Positions 18,419 to 26,523 of a stretch of DNA of 37,808 nucleotides are shown one piece after another. The notes under the pieces were generated by a model. The model had not been told where the DNA came from and searched no databases. It was given only the letters and a program-made list of their open reading frames with translations. A program made the translations under genes and the position numbers. The stretch is from Aeromonas allosaccharophila (lineage in GTDB: Bacteria; Pseudomonadota; Gammaproteobacteria; Enterobacterales; Aeromonadaceae), in assembly GCF_000819685.1 (NCBI RefSeq), contig NZ_CDBR01000083.1:263-38070 (forward strand), in the 5' to 3' direction. Positions within the stretch are counted from its first letter, which is position 1. Each line of letters opens with the position of its first letter.

Positions 18419-19327
18419 TCAAGGCAGCCCGGGCCCGAACGTCCCGTTGACGGGGTTGTAGTGGTACGCCCGATAGTCAAAGTCCACCTTATCAAGGCGC
18501 GGATTGGCCAACTCGAACAGCAGGCGCTTGGAGAGCTGCGCCTGATCGAGGGAGGGCTTGAAGTGACGCAGCCAGAGCTGTTGCAGCGAGCCATCCTGCC
18601 ACGCCAGCTTTAACCCGACCGAGATGCGTCGGATGGCTGCCTGATTATCCCTGTGGGTGTAGAAGAGGTGGAGGAAGGGGTAGTTCAGTGCCACCCGCCG
18701 ATCCACGATGAGGTCGGGCAGATCACTGTGCTGCTCCTGCTCGATAAAAAGCTCGTTGGCCCCGCGGCAGAACAGATCGATGCGACCACGTGCCACCAGC
18801 TTGAACAGCCGCTCGTAACTGTCGATCTCCTGCACCTTGAATCCCCCATGACGCAGGATCTCCGCATCCTGCCAGCCACGGCCCTGCCCGTGCAGAAACT
18901 GTTGCAACTGGGCCAGGGTATTGACCCTTGCCACCACATCGGCCTGCTGCGGGCTGACAAAGCAGATGCGATAACCGAGGATGCCCAGCTCCACCGGAAA
19001 ACGGACGTAATCCAGCTCGCCACTCTCGGCGGCCGGGCGCTGACTGTCAGCCACAAACAGGTTGGGATATTGCCGGGTTTGCACGACCTGCCGCATCCTC
19101 ACCCGATTCATCGGCGGCGCGGCCCGCAGCTCGTAGTCACCGAAGCTGTCGCGGGTCTTCTCCAGCGCCAGCTGCAACAGATCGCGAAAATAGAGAGTGC
19201 GCTGATCCCGCTCGCTTTCGGGGCTGATATGGGTAAAGACATCGCTCGCCCGCAGGGGTGCGGCAAGGAGGGAAAGGCTGCACAGCAGCAAGAAGAAAGC
19301 GAGGCGATGAAAGGTCATACTGCTCAT
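18419..19327 (-). CDS. Orphan periplasmic substrate-binding protein, paralog A
   Basis: 302 residues. A Sec signal peptide (RLAFFLLLCSLSLLAAPLRAS) is followed by a family-3-type solute-binding fold. Substrate unknown. It shares a distinctive set of motifs with the genes at 21489 and 23346: SPESERDxRTxYxxxLLxLALxKTRDxFGDYEL, GYRICFVSPQQ, ARGRIDLFCRGANE, LAWQDGSLQQLW and a C-terminal FDYRxYxYNP. No permease or ATPase gene is adjacent, so it may feed a sensor or an unlinked transporter. The start could be ATG 19327 or 19318; neither has a strong ribosome binding site. Its terminator is at 18345-18369. Confidence 0.82.
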   Translation of the reverse strand: MSSMTFHRLAFFLLLCSLSLLAAPLRASDVFTHISPESERDQRTLYFRDLLQLALEKTRDSFGDYELRAAPPMNRVRMRQVVQTRQYPNLFVADSQRPAAESGELDYVRFPVELGILGYRICFVSPQQADVVARVNTLAQLQQFLHGQGRGWQDAEILRHGGFKVQEIDSYERLFKLVARGRIDLFCRGANELFIEQEQHSDLPDLIVDRRVALNYPFLHLFYTHRDNQAAIRRISVGLKLAWQDGSLQQLWLRHFKPSLDQAQLSKRLLFELANPRLDKVDFDYRAYHYNPVNGTFGPGLP

Positions 19328-19392
19328 CCCGGGAATACACGCTCCCTAGAGTGTAGCGCCGGGACGAGCCGCCTTCTAAAGGGAAACTAGGC

Positions 19393-20082
19393 CTACCAGA
19401 ACATCTGGCCCAGCAGGGGCGCCAGCAGCACGGTCACCATGCCAGCGATCATCATCACCATGCTGGAGACCACCCCTTCCTCGTTGCCCATCTGATAGGC
19501 CTTGGCAGTACCGGCACCGTGGGCCGAGGCACCAAAGCCCGCCCCCTTGCCGAGGCGGCTGCGAATGGCCAGCACGGTGAGCACGCTCTCCCCCACCGCC
19601 ATACCAATCACTCCGGTCAGCACCACAAACAGCGCGGTGAGATCGCTCTGACCGCCGATGGCGCGGGTCGCCTCTACCGCAAAGGGAGTGGTGATGGAGC
19701 GCATCGCCAGACTGCGTTGCAGCATGTCGGAGAGATCCAGCCAGCGGGCCAGCAGCACGGTACTGCCCACCGCCATGATGACGGAAGCGAACACCCCCAC
19801 TGACAGCGACAGCCAGTGGCGGCGAATGAGCTGGCGGTTCTCGTAGACCGGCACGGCGAAGGCAACGGTGGCGGGGCCCAGCAGCCAGAGCAGCCAGTGG
19901 GACTCGGCCATGTAATCCTGATAGGGGATGTGGAACAGCAGCACCACCGCCACCAGCAGGGTCGGTGCCAGCAGCAGCGGCATCAGCGGCAGGATACGCT
20001 TTTTGCCATAGAGCCATTTGCTGGCGTAGTAGAAGATCAGGGTCAGGGCGAAGCAGAGCAGCCCGAGCAGGGTATCAGACAT
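19393..20082 (-). CDS. LrgB/CidB family membrane protein
   Basis: 229 residues with about seven hydrophobic segments. Typical LrgB motifs are PLLLAPTLLVAVVLLF, LLGPATVAFAVPVYENR, RSITTPFAVEATRAIGG and GASAHGAGTAKAYQMG followed by EEGVVSSMVMMIAGM. LrgB/CidB works with a small holin-like LrgA/CidA partner. The pairs are linked to cell death, overflow metabolism and pyruvate/acetate handling in Staphylococcus and Bacillus. The start overlaps the end of the cidA-like gene by 8 bp, so the two are translationally coupled. GGAG is nine bases before ATG 20082. Confidence 0.9.
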   Translation of the reverse strand: MSDTLLGLLCFALTLIFYYASKWLYGKKRILPLMPLLLAPTLLVAVVLLFHIPYQDYMAESHWLLWLLGPATVAFAVPVYENRQLIRRHWLSLSVGVFASVIMAVGSTVLLARWLDLSDMLQRSLAMRSITTPFAVEATRAIGGQSDLTALFVVLTGVIGMAVGESVLTVLAIRSRLGKGAGFGASAHGAGTAKAYQMGNEEGVVSSMVMMIAGMVTVLLAPLLGQMFW

Positions 20083-20482
20083 GACGGCGACTCCGGCGGG
20101 CCAGTTTCAGTTCGAGGCGGTAAACCCTGTCAACCACCAGCGCGGTAGTGCCGAGCACCAGGGTGGTACTCACCAGCAGCACCACCATGATGCGCCACCC
20201 CTCCTCCAGCAACAGATCCTGATAGTTGACCACCGCCACCACGGCGGGGACGAAGAACAGCAGCATCTCCGCCAGCAGCCAGCGAGCACCGGCCTCAAAC
20301 CACTGCGCCTTGACCACCCCAAGCAGGATGCAGGCCAGCAGCAGCAACATGCCGGTGAGGTTGGCGGGCAGCGGCAGATGGAGGGTGCGCACCGCGATAT
20401 CGGCCAGCAGCCAGATGGCTGCCAGCAACACAATCTGGAAGGGAGTCTGTAACCAGCGCAAGCAGAGGGCTTTCATGATCAT
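20075..20482 (-). CDS. LrgA/CidA family holin-like protein
   Basis: 135 residues with four hydrophobic segments (FQIVLLAAIWLLADIAV, LTGMLLLLACILLGVV, LLAEMLLFFVPAVVAVVNY, VVLLVSTTLVLGTTALVV). The family signature LPxPANLTGMLLLL and LLFFVPAVV is present. It is the first gene of the cidA-cidB pair, divergent from the LysR gene at 20611. ATG 20482 or ATG 20476 could be the start. Confidence 0.9.
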   Translation of the reverse strand: MIMKALCLRWLQTPFQIVLLAAIWLLADIAVRTLHLPLPANLTGMLLLLACILLGVVKAQWFEAGARWLLAEMLLFFVPAVVAVVNYQDLLLEEGWRIMVVLLVSTTLVLGTTALVVDRVYRLELKLARRSRRHV

Positions 20483-20556
20483 CGTCTTTCTGTGAACCGG
20501 CTCACAGTATAGAGTTGAGCAAAACCTGCCAGAAATGAATTAAAATTATCAAATTC

Positions 20557-20571
20557 ATGCCGCATAGGCAT
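20557..20571. promoter_or_regulatory. Candidate LysR binding box
   Basis: ATGCC-GCATA-GGCAT, a perfect 5-bp dyad of the T-N11-A type, in the 128-bp gap between cidA-like and the divergent LysR gene, 40 bp before the regulator's start. The position fits autoregulation and control of cidAB. Confidence 0.55.
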
Positions 20572-20610
20572 ACTTCATCCCCTACCCGCCAACACGAGTC
20601 GAGAGAGTCC

Positions 20611-21495
20611 ATGGATATTCGCGCCCTGCGCTATTTTGTCGAACTGGTGCGGGAAAAAAGCTTCACCCGCGCCTCCGAAAAGCTGTTCGTCACCCAGCCC
20701 ACCATCAGCAAGATGATCCGCAATATCGAAGAGGAGCTGGGCCAACCCCTGCTCAACCGGGAAGGGCGTCGCTTCACCCTGACCGACAGCGGCCAGGTGC
20801 TGTTCAACCGGGCCCAGACCATCCTGGCGGAGATGCAGCAGCTGGAGGCCGAACTGGCGGATCTGCAGAGCCTGCAACACGGTCGCCTCACACTCGGCAT
20901 TCCCCCTATGGTGGGGCACGTCTATGCGGATCTGATCCGCGCCTACCGCACCCGCTATCCCAAGGTGGAGCTGACACTGGTGGAGTACGGCGGTCGCCGT
21001 ATCGAACAGGCGGTGCTGGAGGGGGAGCTGGATCTCGCCATCACCATGCTGCCGACCAAAGAGGGGGGCGCCCTCAGCGCGCTGGAGCTGGATCAATACC
21101 CGATTAGGGTGGTGCTGCCTGATCAACCGCGCTGGCATGGCGAGGCACCGCTGCGGCTGGAATCCCTGCAGGATGAGCCCTTCCTGCTCTATACCCAGGC
21201 GTTTACCCTGAGCGAGCGGCTGGAGCAGGCGTGTCAGGAGGCGGGCTTTGTGCCTCAGGTGGCGGCGCGCAGCAGCCAGTGGGATTTTCTCACCGCCATG
21301 GTACGCAGCGGCATGGGGGTCGCCTTCTTGCCGGAGCCGGTCTGCAACCGGCTGACGCCCGATGGGTTGGTGCTGCGGCCGCTGGAGCCCGAACTGAGCT
21401 GGAGACTCGGGGTGATCTGGCCGAGCGAGCGCTATCTGTCGCGCACCGCCGAGGCCTGGCTGGCCCTCTGTCGCACGCGGCAGGCACCTCAATAA
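20611..21495 (+). CDS. LysR-family regulator, probable controller of the cidAB-like pair
   Basis: 294 residues from ATG 20611. The N-terminal winged helix is canonical (MDIRALRYFVELVREKSFT, ASEKLFVTQPTISKMIRNIEEELG, LLNREGRRFTLTDSG). The effector-binding domain includes GRLTLGIPPMVG and ELDLAITMLP. An upstream ATG at 20557 would add 18 residues, but the family normally begins at MDIRALRYF. It is divergent from the cidA/cidB genes, the same layout as cidR-cidAB in Gram-positive bacteria, where the LysR protein responds to acetate/pyruvate metabolism. The effector here is unknown. Confidence 0.9.
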   Translation: MDIRALRYFVELVREKSFTRASEKLFVTQPTISKMIRNIEEELGQPLLNREGRRFTLTDSGQVLFNRAQTILAEMQQLEAELADLQSLQHGRLTLGIPPMVGHVYADLIRAYRTRYPKVELTLVEYGGRRIEQAVLEGELDLAITMLPTKEGGALSALELDQYPIRVVLPDQPRWHGEAPLRLESLQDEPFLLYTQAFTLSERLEQACQEAGFVPQVAARSSQWDFLTAMVRSGMGVAFLPEPVCNRLTPDGLVLRPLEPELSWRLGVIWPSERYLSRTAEAWLALCRTRQAPQ

Positions 21496-22373
21496 TCACC
21501 GAAGCGATCGGTCTGCGGGTTGTAGAAGTAGGGGCGGTAATCGAAGCTGATCCCCTCGAGAAAGGGGTTATCCAGCCGCAGCAGTCTGCGCTGGGAAAAC
21601 TTGGCAAAGGCGATGGCCGGGCCAAAACTCTTGCGCCACAGCGCCTGTAGCGAGCCATCCTGCCATGCCAGTTGCAACCCCTGCTCGACCCGTTGCAGCG
21701 CCTCGCGATTATTGGGGTTGGTGTAGAAGACCCGGGGCAGCGGGTAGTAGATCAACAGCGCCTCATCCACCAGCAGATCCGCTATCTCCTTGTGGGTGAG
21801 CTGCTCGCTGCGCAGCTCGCTCGCCCCGCGGCAGAAGAGATCGAAGCGACCCCGCGCCACCATCTTGAACAGCTTCTCGTACCCCTCCACTTCCACCACC
21901 TCCATCCCGGCGTAGCGCAGGATATCCACATCCAGCCACCCCTTGCCCTGACCAAAGGTGAACTGGCGCAGCCCCTTGAGGTCGGTCACTCTGCTCACCG
22001 CCGCCTTTTGCTGTGGGCTGACAAAACAGATGCGGTAACTGACGATCCCAAGATGGATGGGAAAACGGACATAGGTGAGCCCCAGCCCCTCGCTGGTGCT
22101 GCTGTAGCTGTCCATCACAAAGAGGTTGGGGTAGCTGTCAAGCTGCATACTGAGCCGCTCGCGCGCCTTGGTCATGGGCGGTGCGGGGACCAGCTCATAG
22201 TCGCCAAACTGGTCGCGGGTCTTGTCGAGGGCGAGCCGCAACAACTCCCGATCATAGGTGGTGCGCGGGTCCCGCTCGCTCTCCGGGCTGATGTAGGTAA
22301 ACCGGGTGGCCGCCTGCCCGGTCAGCGACAACATGCAGGGCAGAACGGCGGCCAGCAGATGCAGGGGGGACAT
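21489..22373 (-). CDS. Orphan periplasmic substrate-binding protein, paralog B
   Basis: 294 residues from ATG 22373, chosen because it starts a good signal peptide (MSPLHLLAAVLPCMLSL...GQAA). The open frame extends much further upstream without a signal. Motifs are shared with paralogs A and C: YISPESERDPRTTYDRELLR, RFPIHLGIVSYRICFVSPQQ, RGRFDLFCRGASE, LAWQDGSLQALW and FDYRPYFYNPQTDRFGDY. No transporter membrane genes are adjacent. Its 3' end overlaps the end of the convergent LysR gene by 7 bp. The ribosome binding site is weak. Confidence 0.82.
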   Translation of the reverse strand: MSPLHLLAAVLPCMLSLTGQAATRFTYISPESERDPRTTYDRELLRLALDKTRDQFGDYELVPAPPMTKARERLSMQLDSYPNLFVMDSYSSTSEGLGLTYVRFPIHLGIVSYRICFVSPQQKAAVSRVTDLKGLRQFTFGQGKGWLDVDILRYAGMEVVEVEGYEKLFKMVARGRFDLFCRGASELRSEQLTHKEIADLLVDEALLIYYPLPRVFYTNPNNREALQRVEQGLQLAWQDGSLQALWRKSFGPAIAFAKFSQRRLLRLDNPFLEGISFDYRPYFYNPQTDRFGDY

Positions 22374-22485
22374 AAACCGGGCATTGGCTGAAGGGGTACT
22401 TTCAGTGTAGCCCCCGAGCGCGGGCGCCCGACCCAGCCACCACCCCATGGTCTCTTCCCCTTTTTGGCCAGCTGCGTCCATCAGC

Positions 22486-23277
22486 CTACTCCCCCGCCGG
22501 AGGCGTGTTTCTGAGCGACGCGGCGTAACGTTGGTAGGCAGCTGAGTCGCGCACCTGCTCGATGGCATCCCACACCTGCCGGCTTTGTCGGGGATGGGCC
22601 TGATAGAAGTGGTGAGAGAAGACCAGATAGTAGGGTTTCTCCACCAGCACCGGCGACAGCCGCTCGATACGGGCCTGCAGCTCGGGATGGGCCGCCAGAA
22701 TGCTGTCAGCCACCTCGGTCTGGATGGCCGTCGCCTGCGCCCGATCCATCACCAGCTTTTTCAACATGATCAGCGGGTCACGGCTGGAGTCGTCCACCTC
22801 GGCCCCCGCCGCCAGCAACAAGTCGACGATGGAAAATCCCGACTGGGCCGCCACCATGCCCTTGACCCTGAGAGTGGTGCCATCCCACTGGCTCTTGCCC
22901 CCCTTGAGCTGATAGAGGCTGTAGCTCTCGGTCAGCAGCCGCTTGGCGGGGTCGGGTTTGCCCCCGCGCATGGGATAACCCCCCACCTTGGTCGCCCGCT
23001 CGACGCTGTAACTCATCTTGATGGCCGCATCCATCTGGCCACTGCTCACCTGCGAGAGGCAGCGCTTCCACGGCAGCGGCGTCAGCTCGATCTCGGCATT
23101 GAGGGCGGTGGCAACCGCCTTGAGGTGATACTGCACAACCCCCTCGCCCGATTGCAGCAGCCAGGGGTAGGAGTCACTGTTTTCGAGGCAGGTACGCAGC
23201 GTAAAGGCCGGGGCCGCGCTGCCGGTGGCGGGCAGCAGCAACGCGATGAAGAGCAGGATGCGGGCAGATACGCGCAT
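22486..23277 (-). CDS. Periplasmic substrate-binding protein (family 3-like), unrelated to the A/B/C set
   Basis: 263 residues. ATG 23277 has AAGGAG seven bases upstream and begins a signal peptide (ARILLFIALLLPATGSAA); a TTG 21 bases further upstream is less likely. The mature part begins TLRTCLENSDSYPWL and has the LTPLPWKRCLSQVSSGQMDAAIKMSY region typical of family-3 amino-acid-type binding proteins (position 70-100). It lacks the FCRGANE and LAWQDGSL motifs of the neighbouring paralogs. It sits between paralogs C and B with gaps of 68 and 112 bp, so the three leftward genes could form one transcript. Substrate unknown. Confidence 0.8.
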   Translation of the reverse strand: MRVSARILLFIALLLPATGSAAPAFTLRTCLENSDSYPWLLQSGEGVVQYHLKAVATALNAEIELTPLPWKRCLSQVSSGQMDAAIKMSYSVERATKVGGYPMRGGKPDPAKRLLTESYSLYQLKGGKSQWDGTTLRVKGMVAAQSGFSIVDLLLAAGAEVDDSSRDPLIMLKKLVMDRAQATAIQTEVADSILAAHPELQARIERLSPVLVEKPYYLVFSHHFYQAHPRQSRQVWDAIEQVRDSAAYQRYAASLRNTPPAGE

Positions 23278-23345
23278 GGGCCATCTCCTTGGCGGCAACG
23301 ATCTCTCCCTTACTCTATCAGAGCCAGTGCACCTGATAACCCGGC

Positions 23346-24266
23346 TCAGGGCAGTGAACCGAAATCATCCGCCTGCGGATTGTAAAGGTAGGGGCGATAG
23401 TCAAAACCCGCCTTGAGTAGCAGCGGGTTGCCGAGCCGGAAGATCTGGCGAGCCCCCAGATTGGCGAACACCAGCGAGGACTGGAAGTGGTGACGCCAGA
23501 GCCGCTTGAGGGAACCATCCTGCCAGGCCAGTTGCAGACCGCGCACAAGACGCTCGCGCTCCTGAACATAGTGGGCATTGCTGTAGAACACGTGGATCAG
23601 CGGATAGAAGAGGGCCAGATGGCGATCGATCGTCAACCCGGCCACCTTGCCCTGATGAGATTGCCACTCCGGCAGGATCTCGTTGGCCCCACGGCAGAAG
23701 AGGTCGATGCGCCCGCGCGCCACCATGCGAAACAGCGACTCGTAGTTATCCACCTCATGCACGGTCAATCCGCCGTGGCGCAGGATCACCGCATCCTGCC
23801 AGCCGGTGCCCGCCCCCAGAGTGAAGTGGCGCAACTGATCTAGGGTGTTCACCCGCACCAGCTCGGCAGCGCGATCCGAGCCGACGAAACAGACCCGATA
23901 GCCGAGGATCCCCATATCGATCGGGAACGGGATCGATGCCACCTGATCCGCCGCGCCCTGACCCGCCACAGCTTCCCCCTGATAGGGCCAGCTGTCGACA
24001 ATAAACAGGGCGTTTTCGCCCTGCTCCTGCACCTCGATCCGCATCCGCGCCTTGTTCATCGGCAAGGAGTCCAGCAACTCGTAATCGCCATATTCGGGGC
24101 GGGTCTTCTCCAGCGCCAGCTGCATCACCTCACGGTAATAACGCATCCGCATATCCTGACTGTTTTCAGGACTGAGCAGCGTAAAACGGGTGGCAGCCAG
24201 CAAGGCAGAGGGGAAGGATACACAGAGGCAGAGCAACAGAAGTCGATAGATCATGGCTGAACTCAT
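23346..24266 (-). CDS. Orphan periplasmic substrate-binding protein, paralog C
   Basis: 306 residues. Signal peptide IYRLLLLCLCVSFPSALLAA, then the shared pattern: LLSPENSQDMRMRYYREVMQ, LALEKTRPEYGDYELL, GYRVCFVGSDR, VARGRIDLFCRGANE, LAWQDGSLKRLW and FDYRPYLYNPQADDFGSL. It is recognisably closer to A and B than to generic binding proteins, so the three probably arose by duplication. The start may be ATG 24266 or 24254. No permease or ATPase is nearby. Confidence 0.82.
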   Translation of the reverse strand: MSSAMIYRLLLLCLCVSFPSALLAATRFTLLSPENSQDMRMRYYREVMQLALEKTRPEYGDYELLDSLPMNKARMRIEVQEQGENALFIVDSWPYQGEAVAGQGAADQVASIPFPIDMGILGYRVCFVGSDRAAELVRVNTLDQLRHFTLGAGTGWQDAVILRHGGLTVHEVDNYESLFRMVARGRIDLFCRGANEILPEWQSHQGKVAGLTIDRHLALFYPLIHVFYSNAHYVQERERLVRGLQLAWQDGSLKRLWRHHFQSSLVFANLGARQIFRLGNPLLLKAGFDYRPYLYNPQADDFGSLP

Positions 24267-24401
24267 ACAACGGGGTTCACCCAGTATAGACTGGCTCTCC
24301 CCCCGTTGAGGGCGGGCCAGTTGCGGCTTGCGCGCCCGATCACAGGTGGTGCAATCCGGGCCACCACCGGCCCGGAGCGCGGGATCATGCCGAGCCCGGC
24401 A

Positions 24402-24866
24402 CTACTCTTCGCCGATGGGAGCGGCGATCCACTTCATCAGCGTCAGCATATCCTGCGGCGCCACCCCGACCGAGAGGCCGCGCTTGCCGCCACTCACCAG
24501 GATCTCGTCAAACTGCAGCGCCGACTCGTCGAGCACGGTAGGCAACAGCTTCTTCTGGGCCAGCGGGCTGATGCCACCCACCTTGTAACCGGTCAGCTTC
24601 TCCGCCTCCGCCGGTTTCATCATCTCCACCTTCTTGAGGCCGGTCGCCTTGGCCAGCTGTTTCAGGCTGCACATACCGGATGAGGGAACGATGGCCACCA
24701 CCGCCTGCTTGTCGTGATGGGCGACCAGGGTCTTGAACACCTGCGCCTCCGGCAGCCCGAGCTGGGTCGCGGCATGCTTGCCGAAATCGTCGTGGGCTTC
24801 GCACTCGTAGGGGTAGAGCTTGTGGGGAATTTTGAGCTTCTTCAGCAGGTTGATGGCAGGAGTCAT
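24402..24866 (-). CDS. ybaK: Cys-tRNA(Pro)/Cys-tRNA(Cys) deacylase YbaK
   Basis: Hydrolyses Cys-tRNA-Pro formed by misacylation by prolyl-tRNA synthetase. 154 residues from ATG 24866 (AAGG eight bases upstream). Longer in-frame starts lack a ribosome binding site and family similarity. Typical YbaK/EbsC features: NLLKKLKIPHKLYPYE, ATQLGLPEAQVFKTLVA, VAIVPSSGMCSLKQLAKA, YKVGGISPLAQKK (the conserved GGxSP catalytic loop) and a C-terminal SGGKRGLSV. Confidence 0.93.
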   Translation of the reverse strand: MTPAINLLKKLKIPHKLYPYECEAHDDFGKHAATQLGLPEAQVFKTLVAHHDKQAVVAIVPSSGMCSLKQLAKATGLKKVEMMKPAEAEKLTGYKVGGISPLAQKKLLPTVLDESALQFDEILVSGGKRGLSVGVAPQDMLTLMKWIAAPIGEE

Positions 24867-25084
24867 GATGGTTGCCTTGAATCGAATCGCATAAAAACAA
24901 GGCCAAACAGTCTGCGCCTCACTCTGGGGTGATGCAAGGGGGGATGCAAGTCGCAAGGGCGATTGACTGGCCGCCAGCCATGCACGCTGGCGGCGGCCGA
25001 CCAGAAAACTTGACCAAACTGAGCCCAAACGGGTATTGCTTTAACCCTTTGACGCAGCCACGACCCCATACCGCAGGAGCCCAT

Positions 25085-25228
25085 ATGCAACTAACCCCAC
25101 CCCGAACGCCGCAAGACGATGAGTTCGCAACCCTGTGCAATGGCCTGTTCAAGAAAGGTATGCAATTGATACCGAAGGAAGATCGCACTAAAGTAACAGA
25201 AAAACACCGGCCTCAGGCCGGTGTCTAG
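25085..25228 (+). CDS. Possible 47-residue small protein
   Basis: ATG 25085 has AGGAG about six bases upstream, and the frame ends in TAG at 25226-25228. The product is hydrophilic and basic (PPRTPQDDEFATLCNGLFKK, KEDRTKVTEKHRPQAGV), without membrane segments. The last codons overlap a perfect hairpin, which is unusual for a real gene. I do not recognise a family. The ribosome binding site is the main support. Confidence 0.35.
   Translation: MQLTPPRTPQDDEFATLCNGLFKKGMQLIPKEDRTKVTEKHRPQAGV
25204..25224 (-). terminator. Hairpin, probable leftward terminator
   Basis: ACACCGGCC-TCA-GGCCGGTGT, 9-bp perfect stem. On the minus strand it is followed by TTTTTC, so it could stop leftward transcripts from ompW before ybaK. 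On the plus strand there is no T tract. Confidence 0.6.
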
Positions 25229-25406
25229 TGACAATTAGATCTGTACAGCCTTTCAACACATAATTTTGACAGAGCCTTAATCATCAGCCTCCGTCAGGGC
25301 AAACGTACGCACAAGCCACATTGTGAGGGCGTGGGCAGTTGTGGCCATACCGCCGGAAATGGAAGAGCGTCTGGTGCCGGGACACAAGGAGGTAGGCCCC
25401 ATCAAA

Positions 25407-25424
25407 TGAAAGGCAATCCTTTCA
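25407..25424 (-). terminator. Weak hairpin after ompW
   Basis: TGAAAGG-CAAT-CCTTTCA, 24 bp after the ompW stop. On the minus strand it is followed by TTTGATG, a poor T tract. It may act together with the stronger hairpin further downstream. Confidence 0.4.
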
Positions 25425-25447
25425 GGGCCGCTGTCAGCATCAAATCA

Positions 25448-26062
25448 TCAGAAGCGGTAGCCAACACCCACCATAAAGGCCATCGGGTCGATATGCGTTT
25501 TGAAGGTACCAACACCATCAACTTTCACATCGGTATCGATATCCATAATCCAGGCAGAGCCGTTTACAAACCAGCGATCAGTAACAGCCATATCGATACC
25601 AACCTGACCAGCCAACCCCCAAGAATCATCAAGGCTAATATTCGCACCATCAAGTGCTCCCACCCCCTTCTCATCAAAGAAGGTGGTGTAGTTCACACCC
25701 ACACCAACATATGGACGAACCTTGCTCTGGGCATCGCCAAAATAGTACTGAGCCATCAATGTTGGAGGCAGATGCTTAACCTTGGCAATCTCACCAAGAT
25801 CGCGAGTGCTCACTCGATGGGAGAAGGGGGTTGCAGCCAGCAACTCAACACCCCAGTTGTCGGTGATCATATAACCGAGGGTCAGGCCAAGCTGTTGATT
25901 GCTGTTAATCTCGAATTCACCGGTACCCAATACGTCATCGCTGCTCTCTTGGGGAGACACTACAGCCAAACCACCACGAACCAGAATATCGCCAGCCTGG
26001 TGGGCCATGGCGAAAGGAGAGGTCACTGCAGCGGCAATCATCAGAGGAAGTAACTTTTTCAT
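25448..26062 (-). CDS. ompW: Outer membrane protein OmpW
   Basis: Eight-stranded outer-membrane beta-barrel that forms a hydrophobic channel. 204 residues from ATG 26062, which starts the signal peptide MKKLLPLMIAAAVTSPFAMA and has AGGGA eight bases upstream. The mature chain begins HQAGDILVRGGLAVVSP. It contains GLTLGYMITDNWGVELLAATPFSH, LPPTLMAQYYF and RPYVGVGVNYTTFF, and ends with the barrel signature VGVGYRF (terminal Phe). OmpW levels in related bacteria respond to oxygen, salinity and carbon source. I did not find a convincing regulator site upstream. Confidence 0.96.
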   Translation of the reverse strand: MKKLLPLMIAAAVTSPFAMAHQAGDILVRGGLAVVSPQESSDDVLGTGEFEINSNQQLGLTLGYMITDNWGVELLAATPFSHRVSTRDLGEIAKVKHLPPTLMAQYYFGDAQSKVRPYVGVGVNYTTFFDEKGVGALDGANISLDDSWGLAGQVGIDMAVTDRWFVNGSAWIMDIDTDVKVDGVGTFKTHIDPMAFMVGVGYRF

Positions 26063-26391
26063 CACGTAATCCCTTTTTTTGTTTTCATTTGATGCTGTAA
26101 GCCCGCTGACTATATGCCCTTGTAAATGCAAAGTTATTGACCTGAAGCAAAAGTTGCACAGAAATAAATCGATTGCTGTGACATCTTTGCGCACCATCCC
26201 AATCTTGTCGTTCCCCCAGATAACACGCCGCCATGCCCATTCCTGGATACCTGCGCCGCCCGCACCCAACGCCAAAAGAGGTATACCAATGATACCTTTC
26301 AGCCGTACTGGACAACGATTAATTGTTGTTAAGATGAGCAAATCAGCGTATTTTTGCGCCACGCAAGTTATTGGGAGGTAATGGTTTATTT
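26063..26391. other. Divergent gap between ompW and the small membrane-protein gene
   Basis: 329 bp containing both promoters. A degenerate FNR-like sequence (TTGACCTGAAGCAA, near 26138) is present but matches only the outer halves of the consensus, so I do not call it. Confidence 0.4.
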
Positions 26392-26523
26392 ATGAAGAAT
26401 GAGTCGAGATGGCAAAAGGTGGGGGCCTTTCTCGCGGCCGTGTGGGGAATCGGATCCTTTCTCTTTATCCTGCTCGGTTTTATTGTCGCGCTGGCCTATC
26501 TGGTCCTGGTAAAACACGGTTAA
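26392..26523 (+). CDS. Small single-span membrane protein (43 residues)
   Basis: ATG 26392 to TAA 26523. The sequence has a short basic N-terminus (MKNESRWQKVG), then about 28 hydrophobic residues (AFLAAVWGIGSFLFILLGF, IVALAYLVLV) and ends KHG. It is a predicted inner-membrane miniprotein of unknown role. GGAGG (26373-26377) is 14 bases upstream; a 4-codon frame (ATG 26381, TGA 26393-26395) overlaps its start as ATGA, which could couple translation. Its stop overlaps the stop of the convergent GGDEF gene by a few bases. Confidence 0.6.
   Translation: MKNESRWQKVGAFLAAVWGIGSFLFILLGFIVALAYLVLVKHG

Larger units (their letters stand above)
24867..25447. other. ybaK-ompW intergenic region
   Basis: 581 bp. 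It holds the ybaK promoter region, one possible small gene (25085-25228), a strong hairpin (25204-25224) and a weaker ompW-proximal hairpin (25407-25424). The stretch 25230-25400 shows nothing I can identify. Confidence 0.5.

Noticed and set aside
26138..26151. FNR site upstream of ompW
   Set aside because: TTGACCTGAAGCAA matches only the outer halves of TTGAT-N4-ATCAA; too degenerate to claim.
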